Of a DNA stretch of 7,635 nt, positions 1 through 6,216 are shown one piece after another. The position numbers and the translations under genes were made by a program. Position 1 is the stretch's first letter; every line of letters starts with the position of its first letter. The notes below the pieces were generated by a model. That model was not told the origin of the DNA. It saw only the letters and a list, made by a program, of their open reading frames with translations, and did not search any database. Origin of the DNA: Treponema sp. (GTDB lineage: Bacteria; Spirochaetota; Spirochaetia; Treponematales; Breznakiellaceae); contig JAISWN010000271.1 of NCBI GenBank assembly GCA_031271075.1, forward strand, positions 1 through 7,635. The letters are read 5' to 3'.

Positions 1-2292
1 ATTTTCTGAAACACCCTGCGGAATGTTTTTACGCTTGTATACCCCACCATTTCGGAAATCTCGTTGAGGGTATAGCGGCCTTCGCCGAGCAGTTCTTTCG
101 CCTTTTGGATACGGACGGCGCCGATATAACTGAGCAGCCCCTGTCCGGTTTCCATCTTGAAGAGCTTGGATATATACTTAACCGACAGCCCGACCTTGTC
201 CGCGATCATAGTAAGGCTGAGGTTACCGTCGGTGTAATGCTCTTTGACAAATTTATCGACCCTGGGAAATATGCCCCCATTCCCCCTGGCGGTATCCGGC
301 GCATCGGCGTATAACAGTTTTATAAACATCCACAGGCTCTGCTGCAGCCGGGTCTGATTGCCGCTTGCGGTTATGGCCTCCAGGGCCTCGCGCAGATGTA
401 AGTTTCCCGAATCCCCCGGGGAGGGGGGAGCCATGTCAATCAGGGCGCTGACGAATGAGTATACGTAATACCGGAGGATGTGAAAGGGGTATCCGTTTTC
501 CTCCAGCCGGGACAGGTAGTCGTTGATAATTCTGAGCGCGTCGTCCCGGGAGTGGTAGTCTATCGCTTCCTGGAGCAACTGGACGTACTCATCGGTCAAG
601 AGATTCCCGTTTCCCGCCGGGCGTCCGGGAAGGCTTGTCCTCGTAACCCGGTGTTCCCCGGAGACGCAACCTGCCAGATGGACCGCCCGCATTTCCTGGT
701 AGCGGGGGAAAAGCATGTCTATACTTTGGGCCTCGCCGCCGATAACAACATCCAAAACCAGTGAATATTTTTTCTCAAAAAAATCGCATAACTCTTCCAT
801 GACGGACCGGATACGCCGGTAGAAATCCTCCGCATGATCCGGTTTGATAAAAAAGACAAATACCGTGGTCTGTTCCACGTTTGTTTTAAAAAAATCAAGA
901 TCATCCCCGGCCAGATCCTCCAGGGTCCTGACAAGAAGCAGGGAAAGAGTTTCCGTATAGGGATCCCGCGCGGTAAATCCCAACTGGGCAAAGCCCAAGT
1001 GGGCAAAGCCCAACTGGGACTGTTCGATATTGGAAGGCAGGAGGCTTACCGGCACGAGGATCCGCCCGTTGATGTCGAGCCCTATGCTCTCCATAAGATC
1101 ATCGTTGGACAAAAACTGCCTGCTTCTGGTCAAGGCGCTGTAGAGAATATTTTCCCGCAGGAACCTGTCCTGCCGCGCCAGATCGCTTTCCATTTTATCC
1201 CGCGCGCTTATGAGGGAAAGAACCTGCTCGCGGATTATGTCGAACTCGTTTTGTCCCCCTCCGGGAGTTTTCTTGTCAAAGATGTTCAGCACCGATCGGA
1301 CCGGGCGGTAGTTTACCTGGAGGAGGTATACCGACATGGCAAGACCCGCGACGAAGGCCAGGGCAATGGTTGCGATGCTGATACGTTCCGCGGCGTTATA
1401 CCGGTTCCAAAAGGAGGTTTTCCGGGTAAGCATGGCGTAGAAAAAAGGGCCGATATTGGATTTCTGGTAGGTGCAGATATACTCGTTTCCCAGATATCCG
1501 ATAATCTGGTAGGATCCGGCGCCGGTTTCCGTGTTTACCTTGATATCCGGAGTATCCATACCGAAGCTGTAAACCGGAGACCCGCCGGCGTCAAGAATCA
1601 GGACGACAGAATCGCTGTTTCCCTTGATTACCCTTTCGATGTTCCTGTAGGGAATGGTGATAAAAATTCCGGTGGAAAAACAGTTGCTGAAATAGGGTTG
1701 CCTGGTGTTGGCGCAGTAGGTAATGGAATCCTCTCCAAATTCGTTGTAGGTAAGATAGGGTGTTGAGACAAATTGGGATTGGCCGCTGTATGCTGTCAGC
1801 CGGTCGCGCCATTGTTCTTCCTCAAGATCCCCGTATCCCAAATATCTGACGGCGCCGTACAAATGGGGCAGGGTGTTTGCCGTGCCGGAGGTGAAAATGT
1901 AGTCCAGTTCAGGCACATAGATAAGAATGTCGGTACCAAGACCTGTATCCCCGTAGTTCACCAGAAGCTCTACGAATTTTTCCTGCTGATGGACAATGTC
2001 CTGCCACGAGTTGGCCTTCAGGATAATGTCCCGGAAGCGCCTGTCCCGGACGATATTGGCCGCGATCTGCGTTCCCCGGGTCAGGTGTTCGTCGATAGTC
2101 GCCTGTATGATCCTGTTCGTTAAAAGGCTGGTTTGGACTATCTCCCCCATGAAAATTTTCCGGGTATAGATAGTTACCAGGAGGAAGGCCGCCATGGGGA
2201 CGATAAGCACGATGAAATAAGAAAAGAGCCACCGTTTGCGTATACCCCCCCCCCCCCGATTGGGGCGTCCTTTGACGAAATTTCAGGTCCAT
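1..2292 (-). CDS. AraC/YesN-type membrane-anchored transcriptional regulator, frameshifted at a poly-G tract, 3' end cut by the window
   Basis: Likely a one-component sensor-regulator of the divergent transport genes. I translated the minus strand by hand. ATG at 2292-2290 lies 9 nt after AGAGG and opens MDLKFRQRTPQSGGGG. The run of 13 G then throws translation out of frame. With 12 G one frame stays open to the window edge (763 residues, last codon 5-3). Numbering for that form: transmembrane helix about 21-41 (WLFSYFIVLIVPMAAFLL), extracytoplasmic sensor region about 42-300 (probably Cache-like, by family), second helix about 304-324, a short HAMP-like stretch (NYRPVRSVLNIF), a cytoplasmic linker, then an AraC domain from about 675. 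Both helix-turn-helix units are visible: LSLTMIADKVGLSVKYISKL and YTLNEISEMVGYTSVKTFRR. Only the last few residues should be missing. In the sequenced phase the product would be a nonsense peptide of about 127 residues. No good start lies between the G-tract and the first helix. Family assignment is strong; ligand and targets are inferred. Confidence 0.9.
972..1016 (-). repeat. Three tandem 15-bp repeats inside the regulator gene
   Basis: Three consecutive 15-bp units (972-986, 987-1001, 1002-1016) encode QLGFA HLGFA QLGFT on the minus strand, residues about 426-440 of the restored regulator. Units two and three differ at one base; the first is slightly more diverged. The unit length is a multiple of three, so copy-number change would alter the linker without breaking the frame. 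The repeat lies in the cytoplasmic region between the second membrane helix and the AraC domain. Confidence 0.9.
2245..2257 (-). repeat. Homopolymeric G13 tract at the 5' end of the regulator gene
   Basis: Thirteen consecutive C on the plus strand are G on the coding strand, starting inside codon 12 of the regulator. Thirteen G shift translation out of the long frame. Twelve (or 15, or 9) G join the ATG to the 763-residue frame. Fourteen G would end after about 40 residues. The tract encodes polyglycine just ahead of the first membrane helix, where length changes should be tolerated. Tracts this long are prone to slipped-strand mispairing and also to sequencing error. Confidence 0.95.
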
Positions 2293-2336
2293 AATCCTCA
2301 ACCTCTCATAAAGCGCCGCTCACCAATCTTTGGGGA

Positions 2337-2365
2337 ATTATAAACCGGAAAGACGAAAAGGGCAA
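2337..2365 (-). promoter_or_regulatory. Sigma-70-type promoter for the regulator gene
   Basis: Reading the minus strand, TTGCCC (2365-2360) is followed by a 17-bp spacer and a perfect TATAAT (2342-2337). Transcription would start near 2330, leaving a leader of about 38 nt to the ATG at 2292. Element sequences and spacing are seen directly; activity is inferred. Strong consensus fits basal, activator-independent expression of a regulator. Confidence 0.75.
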
Positions 2366-2375
2366 CGCCAAACGC

Positions 2376-2399
2376 CAAAAAGGATGTCAAAAAGGACAG
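2376..2399. repeat. Paired 12-bp direct repeats upstream of the regulator promoter
   Basis: CAAAAAGGATGT (2376-2387) is followed directly by CAAAAAGGACAG (2388-2399). A shorter tandem, AACGCCA twice, sits beside it at 2364-2377 and abuts the regulator's -35 element. Direct repeats next to a divergent promoter are the usual form of AraC-family operators, so this may be a binding site. That role is inferred from position only. Confidence 0.4.
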
Positions 2400-2410
2400 T
2401 TTTCACCCGC

Positions 2411-2485
2411 GGGACAAAAAGCCGAATCCCCGCTGCCCTGCGGAGGCCCTGCGGAAAAGTGTCCTCTTTTCCGGAATTTTGTCCC
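2411..2485 (+). promoter_or_regulatory. Nested inverted repeats: candidate structured leader or operator upstream of the binding-protein gene
   Basis: GGGACAAAA (2411-2419) is an exact inverted match to TTTTGTCCC (2477-2485). Inside lies a perfect 8-bp hairpin, CGGAAAAG (2452-2459) with CTTTTCCG (2466-2473), loop TGTCCT. A shorter one, CCGC (2430-2433) with GCGG (2440-2443), has loop TGCCCT. Together these could fold as a three-way junction with two similar TGYCCT loops. I recognise no known riboswitch class. RNA function requires a promoter upstream of 2411 on the plus strand, and I see no convincing one. The same symmetry could instead be protein-binding DNA. Confidence 0.4.
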
Positions 2486-2513
2486 TTGCGGGCAGGGAAT
2501 TTCCCGTGGCAAG
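2485..2513 (+). promoter_or_regulatory. Imperfect hairpin just upstream of the binding-protein ribosome-binding site
   Basis: CTTGC (2485-2489) pairs with GCAAG (2509-2513) around an inner near-palindrome GGGAATTTCCC (2495-2505). It abuts the larger inverted-repeat structure. GGGCAG (2491-2496) is also complementary to CTGCCC (2433-2438), so alternative pairing is possible. It could be an operator or a leader structure. It is not a simple terminator because no T-run follows directly. Confidence 0.3.
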
Positions 2514-2555
2514 ATAAACGGGCTTGAGTAATTCTATTTTTTTATGGAGGTTGCT

Positions 2556-2579
2556 ATGAAGGATGTTATGAAGGATGTT
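2556..2579 (+). repeat. 12-bp tandem duplication at the start of the binding-protein gene
   Basis: ATGAAGGATGTT occurs twice in tandem (2556-2567, 2568-2579) and is followed by ATGAAAAGA at 2580. Each unit holds an ATG plus AAGGA placed 5 nt before the next ATG, so it reproduces a start codon and a Shine-Dalgarno-like site. The gene therefore has three in-frame candidate starts at 2556, 2568 and 2580. All give a plausible signal peptide; the last gives the conventional short basic N-terminus MKRTFVLFF. Confidence 0.85.
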
Positions 2580-4178
2580 ATGAAAAGAACTTTTGTACTG
2601 TTTTTTTCTCTGGCGATCCTGCTTCCCCTGGCGGCAGGGGGCGGCAAAGAAGCGCCCGCCCCAGGGGGAACAGGGGCGGCTTCGGCGGGGGAAGGCCCGG
2701 TTACCTATCCGGTTCCGGGGAATCCCAAGATCGTTATTTCCCGGGGGGCGGATACGGATATCCATACCGCCGGTTTTAGTTCCTATAACGACACCCCCGG
2801 AGTTAAGGCCCTGATTGCCCAAACCGGGATCAACGTGGAATTTATAGAACTGGTGGATAACAACGCGTATATGCTTTACCTTGCCGGGGGTAACCTGCCG
2901 GATGTAATTATGTGCGGTAAAGATTTTTATCCCGGCGGGGGCTTTAAGATGCACGAGGACGGCCTTGCCCGGGATCTGACCGATCTCTTGCCCAAATACG
3001 CGCCGGATTACTGGAAGTATATCAACGCGGATCCGCAGTTTTACAAAGCTATCCGGGAACCTGACGGGAAACACTATACTCTTGCCGGATACTTCCGGAA
3101 GCCCGGATCCATTTACAGTTCATGGATAGGGCTGGTGGCCCGCAAAGAGATTCTGGACAAGCTGGGCATGGCGCCTCCCGAAACGGCGGATGAGCTTTAC
3201 CGGTTTCTCAGGAGGAGCAAGGATGAACTGGGAGTAGAAACCCCCTTCATGTCGGCCAGGAACCGGTTTCCGATGATCTTTACCGGCGGTTCCCTTACCT
3301 CCCCCTTCGGGCTCCCCCGGGCGGACGCCTACCACGTAAACGGAAAGGTTCACTACGGGTCCTACGATCCCCAGTATAAAAACGTTCTCGCTTTCTTCAA
3401 CAAGCTTTATACCGAAAGGCTTCTGGATAACAACTTCGCGGTTACCGACGAACCCACCGCCCACGCCAGCGTACTGAGCGGAAAGACAAGCCTTATCTTC
3501 ACCGCCGCAAGCAGAATCCAGAACATGACCTACGCCGCCAATAACGCCCCGGACTTTACCCTCTTGGGCTTACCTTCCATGTCCACGGCCAAGGGGGTTA
3601 CCCCGATATATTCCTACGCCGACGACGCGGTAACTTTCAGCTTTTGGTGTTTCCTCCCGGAGACCTCCAGGGATCCGGCTAACGCCCTGAAGCTCCTCAA
3701 CTATCTCCATACCGAAAAGGGAAACATCCTGGCCAATTTCGGGCAGGAAAACGTAACATTTGCCTTTAAAGATAACAATCCTGTTTACACTGAATTTGTG
3801 ACGAAAAACCCCAAGGGCCTGCCCCTGGACGGGATACTGCGCACCTACGGACTCTTGAATTTCCCCATTACCCAGGATGACCGGATGAGCCGCCAGCGGT
3901 TCCCCCTTCCCCAGCAGATCCAGGCCATGGAAACCTGGTCCAAGTCCGAGGGCAGCAAGTACAGGATCGTTAACAATTCCATCATCGGGAAGTATGCCGA
4001 CGAGTACGCCGCCCTGGTAACGGACATCAATACCTATATTGAAGAATGCCGGGCCCAGTTTATTTCCGGCGCTCTCCCCCTTGACCGGTTTGATTCCTAT
4101 ATCGCTACCCTCAAGAGTATGGGTATGGACAGGCTCCTGCAGATCCTCCAGGAATCATACGACGTTTATAACAAATAA
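2556..4178 (+). CDS. Extracellular solute (sugar)-binding protein of an ABC importer, LipO/LplA/YtcQ-like
   Basis: Captures a sugar or oligosaccharide outside the membrane and delivers it to the permeases encoded downstream. ATG at 2556 is chosen because GGAGG (2546-2550) lies 5 nt before it; the ATG at 2544 overlaps that Shine-Dalgarno. This gives 540 residues, usual for the large binding proteins of this group. Residues 1-30 form a signal peptide: a KR-containing start, a hydrophobic core (FVLFFSLAILLPLAA) and then GGGKEAPAP. A lipoprotein Cys would be expected after LAA, but Gly is present. Family-like features include AGGNLPDVIM, EPDGKHYTLAGYFRKPGSIY, ARKEILDKLGMAPPETADEL and a C-terminus of the form GKYADEYAALVTDI then DSYIATLKSMGMDRLLQILQ. 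First gene of the plus-strand set, divergent from the regulator and separated from the permeases by a terminator. Substrate unknown; membership of the importer is near certain from the neighbours. Confidence 0.93.
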   Translation: MKDVMKDVMKRTFVLFFSLAILLPLAAGGGKEAPAPGGTGAASAGEGPVTYPVPGNPKIVISRGADTDIHTAGFSSYNDTPGVKALIAQTGINVEFIELVDNNAYMLYLAGGNLPDVIMCGKDFYPGGGFKMHEDGLARDLTDLLPKYAPDYWKYINADPQFYKAIREPDGKHYTLAGYFRKPGSIYSSWIGLVARKEILDKLGMAPPETADELYRFLRRSKDELGVETPFMSARNRFPMIFTGGSLTSPFGLPRADAYHVNGKVHYGSYDPQYKNVLAFFNKLYTERLLDNNFAVTDEPTAHASVLSGKTSLIFTAASRIQNMTYAANNAPDFTLLGLPSMSTAKGVTPIYSYADDAVTFSFWCFLPETSRDPANALKLLNYLHTEKGNILANFGQENVTFAFKDNNPVYTEFVTKNPKGLPLDGILRTYGLLNFPITQDDRMSRQRFPLPQQIQAMETWSKSEGSKYRIVNNSIIGKYADEYAALVTDINTYIEECRAQFISGALPLDRFDSYIATLKSMGMDRLLQILQESYDVYNK

Positions 4179-4183
4179 GAGGG

Positions 4184-4214
4184 GCTTCCCGAAACTTCAG
4201 CTTTTGGGAAAGCT
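4184..4214. repeat. Palindromic element, copy 1
   Basis: CTTCCC (4185-4190) pairs imperfectly with GGGAAAG (4206-4212) around GAAACTTCAGCTTTT. It begins 6 nt after the stop codon of the binding-protein gene. It matches the reverse complement of the element at 7266-7294 over about 30 bases, with two substitutions and two one-base indels by eye. This points to a dispersed intergenic repeat and not a gene-specific terminator. Confidence 0.65.
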
Positions 4215-4237
4215 ATCCTGAATTTACGGGAAAAGGC

Positions 4238-4265
4238 GGGCGCGTCTTGCGGCGCGCCCCTTTTT
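4238..4265 (+). terminator. Rho-independent terminator (probably partial) between binding-protein and permease genes
   Basis: GGGCGCG (4238-4244) pairs perfectly with CGCGCCC (4253-4259) around an 8-nt loop, followed by C and five T (4261-4265). No promoter fits in the 26 nt between it and the next start codon, so the permeases probably depend on read-through. This fits the usual excess of binding protein over permease. The short T-run suggests leaky termination. Confidence 0.75.
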
Positions 4266-4291
4266 CGTAAGTATCCCTCAAGGAGGTGGAA

Positions 4292-5248
4292 ATGGGGCTG
4301 GTGAAGATTTCTAGACCGCCGGAAGACACGTTAAAGAAACGGTTGAAAAAAGATCTGGGACAGAACCTTGGAGCCTATGTAATGGTTATTCCGGTTCTTG
4401 CCTTTTATTTTATTTTTTCCTATAAGCCCATGTTCGGGGCTGTTATCGCTTTTAAAAATTTCTCTCCCCCCAGGGGGATATTCGGAAGCCCCTGGGCGGC
4501 AAATTACGGGTTCAAGCATTTTATGGATTTCTTTAAATCCTTCTATTTCGGGCGCACTTTAAGGAACACGGTTACCATCAGCCTTTCGGGCATCCTCTTC
4601 GGTTTTCCCATTCCCATTATCCTGGCCCTCCTTATCAACGAGGTAAAAAACCGTTATCTCAAAAAGGCCGTTCAGACCATCTCGTACATGCCCCACTTTA
4701 TTTCCCTGGTGGTGGTGTGCTCCATGGTGTATCTCTTTACCGGCGAGAAGGCCTTTATCGTCCAGATAATGAGGATCTTCGGATACCAGGGTACCCAGAA
4801 TTTATTGAATATCAAGGAATTTTTTGTTCCCATCTATGTCATCTCCGGTATTTGGCAGCAGGCGGGATGGAACTGCATCATATACCTCGCTGCCCTGTCG
4901 GCTGTGGACATGGAACTCTACGAGGCGGCGCGGATTGACGGCGCCGGGCGCTGGCGGCAGACCCTTCATGTTACCCTTCCCGCCCTGACGCCCACAATTG
5001 TGCTGCTCCTGATTCTGGCGGTAGGGGGGATGATGAACGTGGGATACGAGAAAATAATTCTGCTCTACAACAATTTCGTCATGGAAAACGCCGATGTCAT
5101 TTCTTCGTATGTCTACCGCCGGGGCCTGGTCAACGGAAACTGGAGTTTCTCCACCGCTGTCGGGCTTTTCAACTCGATCATCAACTTCTTGCTGGTGGTA
5201 GGGGCTAACCGGATTAGCCGCAGGATAACCGGGAAAGGATTGTGGTAA
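4292..5248 (+). CDS. lplB: ABC sugar transporter permease, LplB/UgpA-type (first permease subunit)
   Basis: One of two membrane subunits forming the import channel for substrate delivered by the binding protein. ATG at 4292 is chosen because AGGAGG (4281-4286) ends 5 nt before it; the GTG at 4286 overlaps that site. This gives 318 residues, normal for the family. A basic N-terminus leads into helices such as YVMVIPVLAFYFIFSY, with the family hallmark SYKPMFGAVIAFKNF. The EAA loop that contacts the ATPase is clear: YEAARIDGAGRWRQTLHVTLP from residue 210, with the conserved Gly at 217. The C-terminus RISRRITGKGLW is typical of LplB-like proteins. The stop shares one base with the next gene's ATG, so the two permeases are probably translationally coupled. 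The symbol denotes homology group, not proven substrate. Confidence 0.95.
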   Translation: MGLVKISRPPEDTLKKRLKKDLGQNLGAYVMVIPVLAFYFIFSYKPMFGAVIAFKNFSPPRGIFGSPWAANYGFKHFMDFFKSFYFGRTLRNTVTISLSGILFGFPIPIILALLINEVKNRYLKKAVQTISYMPHFISLVVVCSMVYLFTGEKAFIVQIMRIFGYQGTQNLLNIKEFFVPIYVISGIWQQAGWNCIIYLAALSAVDMELYEAARIDGAGRWRQTLHVTLPALTPTIVLLLILAVGGMMNVGYEKIILLYNNFVMENADVISSYVYRRGLVNGNWSFSTAVGLFNSIINFLLVVGANRISRRITGKGLW

Positions 5249-6174
5249 TGTTAAAAAGAGCGGCTCAAATGAAAGCAAGAAAATCAAGCTTACGCCAGGA
5301 AGGATTCGGGTACAGTGTTTTTACCGTGTTTAATTATATCTTCCTCTGTTTTGTTATTCTGGTTACCGCCTATCCGGTGTACTACGTTTTAATCGCCTCT
5401 TTCAGCAACCCGGCGGCCCTGATGACGAATTACGGCCTTATGTGGCTGCCCAAAACGCCCCTTACCCTGAACGCTTATAAAATGGTGCTGCGGCACCCCC
5501 AGATCCTCTCCGGCTACCGGAACACCCTGATTATTCTTGTCGCCGGCTTGATGTTCAACATGACCCTGACCTGCCTGGGGGCTTATTTCCTCTGCCTGAA
5601 AAACAGCCTGTTCCGCAGGCCCCTTTCGGTGGTAATGATCTTCACCATGTACTTCAGCGGGGGGCTTGTACCCATGTATTTGAATATCCAGGGCCTTGGT
5701 TTGATGAACTCCCTCTGGGCCCTTATCATCCCCGGCGCCGTGAACACCTACAATATGCTTATCCTGCGTTCCGCCTTTGCCAGTGTTCCTGACAGTCTGG
5801 TGGAAGTGGCAAAACTGGACGGGGCTTCCCATTTTCAGATCCTCACCAAAATTTTCCTGCCCCTTTCGGGCGCGACCCTAGCGGTAATGGTGCTTTACTA
5901 TGGGGTTGGTCATTGGAACGCCTGGTTCAACGCCTCCATATTCATCCAGACCCCTTCCAAATTCCCCTTGCAGCTTGTTCTGCGGAATATTCTTCTTTTG
6001 AATCAGAATGTGGAATTCAACGCCGCCGCCGCGGATGACAGTATGGCCGCCCTCATGGCCGAGATCATCAAATACGCCCTGATCGTCGTATCCACCGCTC
6101 CTATTTTGATGCTCTATCCGTTCCTGCAGCGGTTTTTTACCCGGGGCGTTATGATCGGGGCGATAAAAGGGTGA
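5248..6174 (+). CDS. ytcP: ABC sugar transporter permease, YtcP/LplC-type (second permease subunit)
   Basis: Partner membrane subunit of the LplB-like permease. The start ATG (5248-5250) overlaps the preceding TAA as TAATG; AAGGA (5235-5239) lies 8 nt upstream, inside the previous gene. The product is 308 residues. It shows a first helix around FNYIFLCFVILVTAYPVYYV, the family pattern ASFSNPAALM, an EAA loop (EVAKLDGASHFQILTKIFLP, Glu at residue 186) and the characteristic C-terminus YPFLQRFFTRGVMIGAIKG. An alternative ATG at 5269 has a poorer Shine-Dalgarno. No ATPase gene follows in the window, as is common for this class, which often relies on a shared MsmX-type ATPase. The symbol denotes the homology group only. 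Confidence 0.95.
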   Translation: MLKRAAQMKARKSSLRQEGFGYSVFTVFNYIFLCFVILVTAYPVYYVLIASFSNPAALMTNYGLMWLPKTPLTLNAYKMVLRHPQILSGYRNTLIILVAGLMFNMTLTCLGAYFLCLKNSLFRRPLSVVMIFTMYFSGGLVPMYLNIQGLGLMNSLWALIIPGAVNTYNMLILRSAFASVPDSLVEVAKLDGASHFQILTKIFLPLSGATLAVMVLYYGVGHWNAWFNASIFIQTPSKFPLQLVLRNILLLNQNVEFNAAAADDSMAALMAEIIKYALIVVSTAPILMLYPFLQRFFTRGVMIGAIKG

Positions 6175-6200
6175 GTTTTTTTCAATGAAGTTTTTTCAAT
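6175..6200. repeat. Short direct repeat in the permease-dehydrogenase spacer
   Basis: GTTTTTTTCAAT (6175-6186) and GTTTTTTCAAT (6190-6200) differ only by one T in the run. They fill most of the 42-nt spacer before the dehydrogenase. No hairpin precedes the T-runs, so they do not look like a terminator. Function unknown; possibly a local duplication. Confidence 0.5.
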
Positions 6201-6216
6201 CGGAAGGAGAATATTC

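Noticed and set aside
834..1766. Long plus-strand open frame (310 codons) opposite the regulator
   Set aside because: It lies wholly antisense to the regulator frame, has no Shine-Dalgarno, and its translation shows no recognisable domain. The opposite strand encodes a coherent membrane and AraC-domain protein.
1909..2301. 130-codon minus-strand frame starting at TTG 2301 as a separate small gene
   Set aside because: Its first residues are the true N-terminus of the regulator; everything after the G-tract is out-of-frame translation of the regulator's membrane and sensor region. ATG 2292 with AGAGG is also a better start than the TTG.
2486..2519. TTGCGG followed by AAGATA or GATAAA as a plus-strand promoter for the binding-protein gene
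   Set aside because: Spacing is 19 to 22 bp and the -10 match is poor. An activator-dependent promoter could be this weak, but the sequence alone does not support calling it.
2403..3074. Minus-strand open frame of 223 codons across the intergenic region and the start of the binding-protein gene
   Set aside because: Antisense to the signal peptide and first domain of a clear binding protein. Its composition is basic and Gly/Pro-rich, typical of shadow frames.
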